Shown piece after piece: positions 1-5,908 of a DNA stretch of 5,908 nucleotides; the first letter of the stretch is position 1; every line of letters starts with the position of its first letter. The translations under genes were made by a program, and so were the position numbers. Under the pieces are notes generated by a model. The model saw nothing but the letters and a program-made list of their open reading frames with translations, was not told where the DNA came from and ran no database searches. This DNA comes from an uncultured Rhodospirillales bacterium. GTDB lineage: Bacteria > Pseudomonadota > Alphaproteobacteria > Rhodospirillales > 2-02-FULL-58-16. Where the stretch lies: assembly GCA_913053795.1 (NCBI GenBank), contig CAJXGZ010000148.1:1-5908 (forward strand). Direction: 5' to 3'.

Positions 1-473
<473 letters not shown>

Positions 474-501
474 AACCCGCCATTCAACGCGCTATACGAC
501 C

Positions 502-540
502 AAACGGGGCCGCGCTTTCAATCGCGGCCCCGTTTTTTTT
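502..540 (+). terminator. Rho-independent terminator of groEL
   Basis: A perfect 10-bp GC-rich stem pairs 505-514 with 523-532 around an 8-nt loop (515-522). It can be extended by three A-T pairs (502-504 with 533-535). Eight consecutive T residues (533-540) follow immediately. This is a classic strong intrinsic terminator for plus-strand transcription. On the minus strand the hairpin is followed by only three U residues and then GG, so it would be a weaker stop for the convergent membrane-protein gene, whose stop codon lies on the far side. Confidence 0.93.
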
Positions 541-2488
541 ATTTAGGCAGGCTGTAAGGGTCGTCGTAGCCGTCATAGGGCCAGGAGCGAAGAAGCTTCC
601 ATTCGCCGCCGCCGGCGTAGCCGAGCAGGTGCGAGGCGCTGGGCTTAAGGGTGACGCCCAAGGCCTTTTGCACGCTCTCTAGAGGCTCGAACGCCCAGGC
701 GTGGGTAACGGACTGCTTTTCGAGCGCTTCCAGCAACTCGGCTTTCGGTCTGTTAACGACAGTGAACCTGTATAATGTTTTTAAATTACGCCCGGCGCCG
801 GGACCGCTGGTCAACTCGTAATTTATGATCTGATCGGTCAAGCCAACGCCGCGCGGATCAATGATGGCCAGCCTGGAGCCCTCGGGCAGGGTTCGCGCCA
901 AGTCCTGTCCCACCATTCGCATATGGTCCTTTTGCGGCCGGATATCGAAGCGCAGTTTATTTTTAGCCGCCACCGGCGCCGTCAGCACCAAGGCCACGCC
1001 GAGGACGGGAAGAAGCCGGTAAAGGACATGGTCTTTTCCCAGCCGCGGGCTTACGCGAAGGCGCCACAAGATGGCGGCGCCGTAGGCGGCGGCGACGCAG
1101 CCGATAAGGCCGAGCTGGATGTTGAAGCGCCAAAGGGAGGTGACCGTGAGGGCGTTGCTGCTGCCAAAAGCGGTGATGTAGAGAATCCAAAGAAAGAAAT
1201 TGTAGCCGACGAAAACCGTTCCGGCGATAATTCCGAAACGGGCGAATCCGCCTTTGTAGCGCCAAAGAGCGTAAAGCGAGGTCAAGGAGATTACCGTCAT
1301 CATTCCCAGGTAAGCGCCCTTTTTGCTGATGGTGATGAGCATTTTCTTGAGAATGAAAAACGCTTCCGACGTCATCCAATTGTCCACGGGAAGAAAATTG
1401 AACTCGCCATGCGCCAAGTATGTCTTGACGTGATAGCGCCAGGACAAATAAGCGATGATTCCAGGCAGGAGCATGACCGGAAGCAGTCTGAGGAGCGCCA
1501 AGAAACGAATTTTTGGATCCCTGAGCGCCACAAGGCCCATCCCCCCCAGCACGAGACCGAGAAGCGCCAGATTGGGCTGCTTGATGTTGAGCAGGGCGGC
1601 GGCGGCCCAGGCGAACTGCCAGGCCAGGCTTTTGGCGCGCTCCCTTTCCCCATCCGTCTTTGAAGCAAGAGCTTCAATGATTTTCCAGGCCAGCGCGCCG
1701 GCTGCCGCCAAGACCACGGCCGTCGCGCCGTCGGCGTAAGTGGTGAGAAATATCTTCTGAACGAACATGGTGGAGAACAAGGTGACGCCCAGCACGCCCA
1801 GGGCGGCCGCCCCCCAGCTCCGCGTCCAGTCCTCGGGTTTTTGCAGCCCCCGCCGGACCACGGCGAGATAAACCGGCCCAAGCAGCAAGAGCAGCAAAAC
1901 ATTGGCCATCGCCCCCGCGTTTTCGATAAATCCTCCGGAAAGCTTCGAGGAAAGATAGGTGATCAAGGGAAGGCCGTAGGGGTAGGCCGGATATACGGAA
2001 GGACTGACCGGCATATCCCCGCCCGGAAAGCCGTCATGGCGAAAAATATATTGGCTGTTGGGCAGCCATTGCGAAAACTCGTCCCATTGCGAGGCCTTCA
2101 TGCTCGCCACCAGTAAAAGCAACGGCAAGGACAGCGCCAGGATTCGCCAAACAACGTGGGCGGCGCCTGGAATAACGTCCTCATTTCGGCGCCGCCGCCA
2201 AATCAGAAATGCTGACGGCAAGGCGGCGCCCCACAGGCCGGCGGCGATCCAGGTGAAGGGAATATGTCCGAAGACCCCTCCCAGGAGGAACGCCATATTG
2301 GCGATTCCCCAGCCGGCGAAAACGTCGACGGCGGCGAAACGTTTGCCGGGACAGGCGGCGGCGCCAAGCAGCGCGAAGACAGTCAAGGTGACAAGAACGG
2401 CGAGGAGATTGCCGAACTGCCCAAAGCTAGGGAGAAAATAATCGAGGAATGTCATGTAAGGAAGCCCGCCTGATTCACGCCCGCGCAA
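539..2488 (-). CDS. Polytopic membrane protein, GT-C-fold glycosyltransferase-like
   Basis: A 649-residue protein if the TTG at 2488 is the start, or 638 residues from the ATG at 2455. Hydrophobic segments suggest about 12-14 membrane helices, roughly at 27-45, 53-75, 78-98, 111-130, 193-212, 227-243, 254-273, 303-322, 328-349, 390-409, 416-440, 455-475 and 489-508. A soluble C-terminal domain of ~140 residues (510-649) follows. After the fourth helix the first large extra-cytoplasmic loop carries W135-D136-E137 followed by aromatic residues. A second acidic site is Y251-A-D253-G. An acidic residue in the first external loop, many helices and a C-terminal periplasmic domain are typical of lipid-linked-sugar-dependent GT-C enzymes (GT39/ArnT-like). 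If so, it would move a sugar from a polyprenyl-phosphate donor onto a lipid, glycan or protein at the periplasmic face. Donor and acceptor cannot be told from sequence. It stands alone between groEL and a divergent signalling cluster. The coding assignment is firm, the family call moderate. Confidence 0.85.
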   Translation of the reverse strand: MRGRESGGLPYMTFLDYFLPSFGQFGNLLAVLVTLTVFALLGAAACPGKRFAAVDVFAGWGIANMAFLLGGVFGHIPFTWIAAGLWGAALPSAFLIWRRRRNEDVIPGAAHVVWRILALSLPLLLLVASMKASQWDEFSQWLPNSQYIFRHDGFPGGDMPVSPSVYPAYPYGLPLITYLSSKLSGGFIENAGAMANVLLLLLLGPVYLAVVRRGLQKPEDWTRSWGAAALGVLGVTLFSTMFVQKIFLTTYADGATAVVLAAAGALAWKIIEALASKTDGERERAKSLAWQFAWAAAALLNIKQPNLALLGLVLGGMGLVALRDPKIRFLALLRLLPVMLLPGIIAYLSWRYHVKTYLAHGEFNFLPVDNWMTSEAFFILKKMLITISKKGAYLGMMTVISLTSLYALWRYKGGFARFGIIAGTVFVGYNFFLWILYITAFGSSNALTVTSLWRFNIQLGLIGCVAAAYGAAILWRLRVSPRLGKDHVLYRLLPVLGVALVLTAPVAAKNKLRFDIRPQKDHMRMVGQDLARTLPEGSRLAIIDPRGVGLTDQIINYELTSGPGAGRNLKTLYRFTVVNRPKAELLEALEKQSVTHAWAFEPLESVQKALGVTLKPSASHLLGYAGGGEWKLLRSWPYDGYDDPYSLPK

Positions 2489-2494
2489 ACTATT

Positions 2495-2499
2495 CCCTC
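2495..2499 (-). promoter_or_regulatory. Candidate ribosome binding site supporting the TTG start of the membrane protein
   Basis: On the minus strand GAGGG lies 6 nt before a TTG codon at 2488-2486. The competing ATG at 2455-2453 has only a weak GCGGGC-like purine stretch upstream. The ATG start would give an N-terminus (MTFLDYF) that leads directly into the first membrane helix and is also plausible. The site therefore favours TTG but does not settle the question. Confidence 0.45.
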
Positions 2500-2558
2500 A
2501 CGCCGTTTTTCGCAAGCCGCCAATGACTTTCCGGACGGGCTCCATATAGGCCAATCTT

Positions 2559-2580
2559 GTGTAATGCTTTGTAAATACAC
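2559..2580. repeat. Imperfectly spaced inverted repeat in divergent intergenic region (possible operator)
   Basis: GTGTA at 2559-2563 is the inverse complement of TACAC at 2576-2580, with 12 nt between. A tighter TGTA-AA-TACA symmetry (2570-2579) is nested inside, and GTGTAA recurs at 2588-2593. The elements overlap the -35 region of the candidate promoter, a usual place for a repressor or activator site. The arms are short and could arise by chance in an AT-rich spacer. Confidence 0.25.
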
Positions 2581-2596
2581 TGACTTCGTGTAAGAT
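2569..2596 (+). promoter_or_regulatory. Candidate sigma70-type promoter for the signalling cluster
   Basis: TTGTAA (2569-2574) and TAAGAT (2591-2596) are 16 nt apart, and each matches four of six consensus bases. The surrounding 2550-2640 stretch is noticeably more AT-rich than the flanking genes. The -10 box lies 58 nt upstream of the GTG start of the receiver gene, leaving room for a short 5' leader. No convincing minus-strand promoter for the divergent membrane-protein gene was found in the same interval. Apart from this box, the inverted repeat and the two start signals, nothing else is recognisable in 2489-2654. Confidence 0.35.
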
Positions 2597-2639
2597 AGAA
2601 TTCTGACGTTGTCCTGACATCAATGGGCAATTAAGAGTT

Positions 2640-2646
2640 AAGGAGA
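2640..2646 (+). promoter_or_regulatory. Strong Shine-Dalgarno site of the receiver gene (fixes a GTG start)
   Basis: AAGGAGA lies 8 nt upstream of the GTG at 2655. It is close to the ideal anti-16S complement and spacing, and it makes GTG the clear start over later ATG codons, which would remove the conserved N-terminal acidic pocket of the receiver. Confidence 0.85.
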
Positions 2647-2654
2647 CCGCTTAA

Positions 2655-3038
2655 GTGAGCAATTCCGTTCTCTTGGTCGATGACAACTATCTTGCGCGCA
2701 TGATGTTGGGGTCCATCATCGCCGAGACGCGGCCTGACTGGACGGTGAGCGAGGCGCAAAACGCGGAAGACGCGTTGCAGAGGATCGACGCCAACAGGGA
2801 TGGTTTTGACGTCATATTTATTGATGTGGGTCTTCCGGGAATGAACGGTTTGGAATTGGCGTCCAAAATTCGTGAAAACGGCGTCACCTCGGCCCTTGCC
2901 GTGGTCACCGCCAATATCCAAAAACCGGTTCGCGAAAAAGCGGAGGCCCTCGGCGCGGCCTTCATCGAAAAGCCGTTGAACGCCGAAACGCTGGTGGATT
3001 TTTTTTCCAAGGTGGACAAGCTAGAAGAAAAATCATGA
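2655..3038 (+). CDS. Stand-alone CheY-like response regulator receiver
   Basis: A 127-residue single-domain receiver with no DNA-binding or enzymatic output domain. Visible landmarks are the acidic pocket D9-D10, the phospho-acceptor D57 in the FIDVGLPGMNG segment, the switch residue T85 and the conserved K106-P107. The aromatic switch position carries F103. Every residue needed for Mg2+ binding and phosphorylation is therefore present. It probably acts by phosphorylation-dependent protein-protein contact in the cytoplasm, as CheY and other single-domain regulators do. The start is GTG with a strong ribosome site. Its stop overlaps the start of the CheC-like gene (ATGA, 3035-3038), suggesting translational coupling and a functional pairing of substrate and phosphatase. 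No cognate histidine kinase is encoded nearby. Whether it targets the flagellar motor or another partner cannot be told. Identification as a receiver is very secure. Confidence 0.96.
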   Translation: MSNSVLLVDDNYLARMMLGSIIAETRPDWTVSEAQNAEDALQRIDANRDGFDVIFIDVGLPGMNGLELASKIRENGVTSALAVVTANIQKPVREKAEALGAAFIEKPLNAETLVDFFSKVDKLEEKS

Positions 3039-3655
3039 TGGATTTATCGGAAATGCAAAGCGGCGCCATCAACGAGCTCATGAATATCTCCATCGGGCGG
3101 GCGGCTTCGTCCCTCAATCAACTGGTGAACGAGGAGATTCTCCTGACCGCTCCGCGCGTCCTCTTCATCAAGAGGGTTGAGGCGAGCAAGAAGATCAACA
3201 GCCTTTCCCTGAACGGCTCGTGCGCCGTATTTCAGGCGTTTTCCGGCCCCTTCGCCGGCGATGCGCTTTTGATTTTCCCGGAAAACAAAAGCGTGGAGTT
3301 GGTGCGCGCCATCATCGGCGAAGTGGCGCCGCTGGAGACCTTGACCGAACTCGAACACGACGCTCTGACGGAAGTGGCGAACATCGTTCTTAACGCCTCT
3401 CTGGGGAGCCTCGCCAATCTCCTTGAGATTGAGATATCCTGCTCCTTGCCTGAGTATGTGAAGGGCAATGGCGAGTCCATTTTTATGCTGAAAACAGGCT
3501 CACGCGAAAACGTCGGCATGGCCATGTTCATGGAAGTCGATTTCGTGTTGAAACAGCGAAAAATCAATGGCTACGTGGTTTTCGTGCTGGACGTGGACAC
3601 GACGCAAAAATTCCTGGATTTGATCGACAATTACGTTTCCAGGATGATGATGTGA
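3035..3655 (+). CDS. CheC-family phosphatase (CheY-P phosphatase-like)
   Basis: A 206-residue protein, about the size of stand-alone CheC (~200-210) and lacking the FliN-like domain of FliY. It carries two copies of the CheC/CheX/FliY active-site signature E-x2-N-x22-P. Site 1 is E14, N17, P40, and site 2 is E113, N116, P139. Site 2 also has the upstream acidic residue (D109), while the matching position of site 1 is G10 where Asp/Ser is expected. Family members hydrolyse the phospho-aspartate of receiver domains, with Glu and Asn positioning the attacking water. The obvious substrate is the receiver encoded just upstream, whose stop codon overlaps this start by 4 nt. The ribosome site is weak (purine-rich AGAAGAAAA), consistent with translational coupling. 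A second ATG at 3038 would remove only one residue. No CheD gene, the usual CheC partner and activator, lies in the window. CheX-like is a less good alternative because CheX has a single active site. Confidence 0.9.
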   Translation: MMDLSEMQSGAINELMNISIGRAASSLNQLVNEEILLTAPRVLFIKRVEASKKINSLSLNGSCAVFQAFSGPFAGDALLIFPENKSVELVRAIIGEVAPLETLTELEHDALTEVANIVLNASLGSLANLLEIEISCSLPEYVKGNGESIFMLKTGSRENVGMAMFMEVDFVLKQRKINGYVVFVLDVDTTQKFLDLIDNYVSRMMM

Positions 3656-3679
3656 TTTTCTTGGACCCCGCCCGGATAT

Positions 3680-3684
3680 AGGTG
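3680..3684 (+). promoter_or_regulatory. Shine-Dalgarno site of the PAS-GGDEF-EAL gene (supports GTG start)
   Basis: AGGTG lies 5 nt before the GTG at 3690, inside the 34-nt gap after the CheC-like gene. The gap contains no terminator-like hairpin, so the third gene is most likely co-transcribed with the first two. Confidence 0.65.
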
Positions 3685-3689
3685 CTGAA

Positions 3690-5855
3690 GTGAAAATAAA
3701 ACTCGCCAGGCAACTGTTTGACGCCAGCGATTTCGGCATAATCCTTCTGACGCCGGAGGCCAAGATCGCGCTATGGAACGACTGGATGGCGCGCGCTTCG
3801 GGCGTCGCCGGCAAAGACGCCCTGGGGCGCAGCCTGGAAGAGGTTTTTCCCGGCGCCGTTTCCAGCCGCATTAAGCGGGCCATCTCCAACGCCCTGGACC
3901 AGGGCATGCCGTCACTGCTGTCCAGGAACCTGAAAAAAAATCCACTGCCGCTTTACCGCATCGCCTCCAAGAAAGGAGAGACAACCTTCATGGAGCAGCA
4001 GATCACCGTCAAACCCCTGCCCAGCGAGGACGGCCGGCGCCACGGCTTGATCCAGATCACCGACATCACCTTGGCGGTGCGGCGCGAGCTGGATCTGAAG
4101 CTCCATGCGCGCACCACCGAGGCCATTGTCGAAGGTTACCGCCTCAGCGAACAGCGCACCCACGCCATCGTCGACAACGCTTTGGACGCCATCATCACCT
4201 TTGACGAGGACGGCGTCATCGTCACCTTCAATCCGGCGGCCGAGCGGGCGTTCGGCTTCAAGGCCGAGCGCATCATCGGCAAGAACATCGAAACCCTGCT
4301 GCAATGGGAGCCTGAGTCTCATGCGCCCGGAGACGTTACGCCGGGCGGGCGGTGGCTGCGGCTGGCCGAGGGCCGTGAAGTGCGCGAATGCGCCGGCCAT
4401 CGCCGCAACGGCGACGTCTTTTCCATGGAATTGAGCGTCGGCCTGATGGAGGTGGATGGACACCGCATGTTCATCGCCATGGCCCGGGATATTTCCCGGC
4501 GCAAGCAGGCCGAGAAGCGCATCCAGTATTTGGCCCACTACGACACCCTGACCGGCATGCCCAACCGGGCGCTGCTTCAAGAGCGCTTGAGCCAAGCGGT
4601 CATTCAGGCCAAGCGCACGGGCGGCCTGTTCGGCTTGATGATGCTGGATTTGGATAATTTCAAGGAGGTCAACGACACCCTTGGCCATCAGGTGGGGGAT
4701 CTGTTGCTGGTCGAATCCGCCAAGCGGATCAGCGCCGTGGTGCGCGAGAGCGACACCCTGGCGCGGCAGGGCGGCGACGAGTTCATCGTGCTTTTGACCA
4801 ACTTGGCGGATAGGGACGGCGTCTCCACCGTCGCCAAGTCCATTGTCAAAACCATGGACAAGCCCTTTGTCCTGCAGGATTGCGAAGTCAAGAGCAGCGT
4901 CAGCATCGGCGTCACCATCTTTCCCAACGACGGCGAGGATACCGGGCAACTGCTGAAGAACGCCGATCTGGCGCTCTATCGCGCCAAGGCCAAGGGACGC
5001 AACACTTTCCAGCTCTACGTCCCCGAGATGGACGCCAAGGTCCAGGCCCACAAAACCATGGAGCAGGAATTGCGCCAAGCCCTGGAAACGGGGCGCCTGG
5101 CGTTGCACTACCAGCCGCTGGTCAACGCCAATAACGGCGTCATTTCCGGCGTCGAGGCCCTGGTCCGCTGGAACCATGTCCGGCGCGGCAACATCGTGGC
5201 GCGGGAGTTCATTCCCTTTATCGCCCGCACCGAGCTGATGGCGCCCCTCGGCGAATGGGTGATCCGGCAGGCCTGCGCCCAGGCGCGCCTCTGGCGCGAC
5301 GCCGGTCTGCCGCCGGTCCCCGTTTCCGTCAACCTGACCTCCGGCGAGTTGTGCCGGAAAAATTTGGCAGGCGGCGTCGCCGGCGCCTTGCATGACGCCG
5401 GACTGGAGGAATCCGCCTTGCGCCTTGAGTTCGGCGAGGACGCCTTTTTCCTTGCCGTCGAGCGCAACCCCAAGGCCCTTGCCGAGTTGCGCGAGATGGG
5501 CGTCGGGCTTTCCATCGACAACTTCGGCGCCGGCGCCTCGACCCTGGACTATCTGAGAGGCCACCCGGTGGACCAGATCAAGATCGACCCGTCCTACCTC
5601 AAGAAGGTGGGCGACACCGTCCGGGGCGCCGCCTTGTTCGCGGCCATGGTGGAGCTGGGCCACAGCCTCGGCTCGACCATCGACGTCGAAGGGGTGGAGA
5701 CCTTCCAGCAGTTCGAATTCGTGCTCAGAAACAACGTCGAGGAGATGCAGGGCTTCTACCTCAGCCACCCGGTTACGCCTGACGCCATGACCGACATGCT
5801 GCGGCTGGGCAAGCCGTTGGCGACCATGGACGTAACCAGGCTCTTTCGCGGTTAA
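3690..5855 (+). CDS. PAS-PAS-GGDEF-EAL protein (bifunctional cyclic-di-GMP synthase/phosphodiesterase)
   Basis: A 721-residue cytoplasmic protein without predicted membrane helices. Domains in order: PAS-like sensor 1 (about 8-128), helical linker (129-155), PAS 2 with its PAC end (156-270), GGDEF (about 281-442) and EAL (about 455-705). The diguanylate cyclase half looks active. It has GGDEF at 361-365, metal and substrate residues D320, N328 and D337, and the inhibitory I-site R352-x-x-D355 exactly five residues before GGDEF. The EAL half keeps E489 (EAL), N548, E580/E583, D610, K631, E667/E670 and Q687. The usual DDFG loop, however, reads DNFG, with N611 in place of the second Asp and loop residues GAGAST in place of GTGYSS. 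Phosphodiesterase activity may be reduced or altered (inference). The architecture resembles DosP-type regulators, in which PAS signals control cyclic-di-GMP turnover. It is the last gene of the cluster with the receiver and CheC-like phosphatase, so it may be the output or a parallel input of that pathway. The start is GTG. Confidence 0.95.
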   Translation: MKIKLARQLFDASDFGIILLTPEAKIALWNDWMARASGVAGKDALGRSLEEVFPGAVSSRIKRAISNALDQGMPSLLSRNLKKNPLPLYRIASKKGETTFMEQQITVKPLPSEDGRRHGLIQITDITLAVRRELDLKLHARTTEAIVEGYRLSEQRTHAIVDNALDAIITFDEDGVIVTFNPAAERAFGFKAERIIGKNIETLLQWEPESHAPGDVTPGGRWLRLAEGREVRECAGHRRNGDVFSMELSVGLMEVDGHRMFIAMARDISRRKQAEKRIQYLAHYDTLTGMPNRALLQERLSQAVIQAKRTGGLFGLMMLDLDNFKEVNDTLGHQVGDLLLVESAKRISAVVRESDTLARQGGDEFIVLLTNLADRDGVSTVAKSIVKTMDKPFVLQDCEVKSSVSIGVTIFPNDGEDTGQLLKNADLALYRAKAKGRNTFQLYVPEMDAKVQAHKTMEQELRQALETGRLALHYQPLVNANNGVISGVEALVRWNHVRRGNIVAREFIPFIARTELMAPLGEWVIRQACAQARLWRDAGLPPVPVSVNLTSGELCRKNLAGGVAGALHDAGLEESALRLEFGEDAFFLAVERNPKALAELREMGVGLSIDNFGAGASTLDYLRGHPVDQIKIDPSYLKKVGDTVRGAALFAAMVELGHSLGSTIDVEGVETFQQFEFVLRNNVEEMQGFYLSHPVTPDAMTDMLRLGKPLATMDVTRLFRG

Positions 5856-5908
5856 TCCTTCAAAAACGTCCGGGTTTCTTTTATCGCTTCGGCCAGTCCT
5901 AGGCGCCG
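5852..5908 (-). CDS. Possible C-terminal end of a convergent gene, truncated by window edge
   Basis: The minus strand is open from the window edge to a TAA at 5854-5852, giving 18 codons that read RRLGLAEAIKETRTFLKD. The composition (amphipathic, charged, ending in Lys-Asp) looks like an ordinary protein C-terminus. Its stop would share the TTAA tetranucleotide with the stop of the PAS-GGDEF-EAL gene, a common arrangement of tightly packed convergent genes. The stretch is too short to assign a family, and an 18-codon open frame can occur by chance. The plus strand here shows no hairpin terminator or other gene. Confidence 0.35.
   Translation of the reverse strand, partial: RRLGLAEAIKETRTFLKD

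Noticed and set aside
923..1663. 246-codon open frame on the plus strand inside the membrane-protein gene
   Set aside because: It is antisense to a coherent multi-helix membrane protein. Its product is a charged, low-complexity sequence with no family resemblance and no ribosome site that stands out.
1372..1902. 176-codon minus-strand frame overlapping the membrane-protein gene in another frame
   Set aside because: It is a shifted reading of the same strand, rich in Trp, Arg, Pro and Ser as expected for an out-of-frame GC-rich membrane gene. There is no sign of a frameshift in the main frame.
3035..3655. Flagellar switch protein (FliY/FliN) as identity of the CheC-like gene
   Set aside because: FliY carries an added C-terminal FliN/SpoA domain and is much longer. 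This protein ends right after the second CheC half, and no flagellar gene is adjacent.
3655..3690. Possible terminator or promoter between the CheC-like gene and the PAS-GGDEF-EAL gene
   Set aside because: The 34-nt gap shows no hairpin with a T-tract and no convincing -35/-10 pair, only a ribosome site. Co-transcription is the simpler reading.
3912..5768. 618-codon open frame on the minus strand opposite the PAS-GGDEF-EAL gene
   Set aside because: It is a GC-bias shadow of the sense gene. The sense frame has full GGDEF and EAL motifs, while the antisense product is a low-complexity mix rich in Gly, Asp, Val and Leu with no recognisable domain.

Overview
The window looks like chromosomal DNA from a GC-rich Gram-negative bacterium, most likely an alphaproteobacterium (Rhodospirillales-like). 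The evidence is the alphaproteobacterial style of the GroEL C-terminus, the codon use, and a single-domain receiver, a CheC-type phosphatase and a PAS-GGDEF-EAL protein side by side. The exact genus cannot be named from sequence alone.

Layout: (1) 1-473 (+) is the 3' end of groEL, closed by a strong intrinsic terminator at 502-540. (2) 539-2488 (-) converges on groEL and encodes a large polytopic membrane protein that resembles GT-C-fold glycosyltransferases. Its stop codon overlaps the T-tract of the groEL terminator. (3) 2489-2654 is the divergent intergenic region. It holds the start signals of both flanking genes, a candidate sigma70-type promoter and a small inverted repeat. (4) 2655-5855 (+) is a compact three-gene signalling cluster: a stand-alone CheY-like receiver, a CheC-family phosphatase joined to it by an ATGA overlap, and, 34 nt further on, a 721-residue PAS-PAS-GGDEF-EAL protein. 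(5) 5852-5908 (-) may be the last 18 codons of a convergent gene that continues beyond the window.

The three-gene cluster is the most interesting part. The proposed logic (inference) is as follows. An unlinked histidine kinase phosphorylates the receiver at D57. The coupled CheC-like protein, which has two recognisable phosphatase sites, removes that phosphate. The output is connected to cyclic-di-GMP turnover by the third protein. No kinase, CheD, CheA or MCP is encoded here, so this is an orphan module and not a standard chemotaxis operon. The third protein has an intact GGDEF active site and I-site, but its EAL domain has Asn in place of the second Asp of the DDFG loop, so its net activity may lean towards synthesis.
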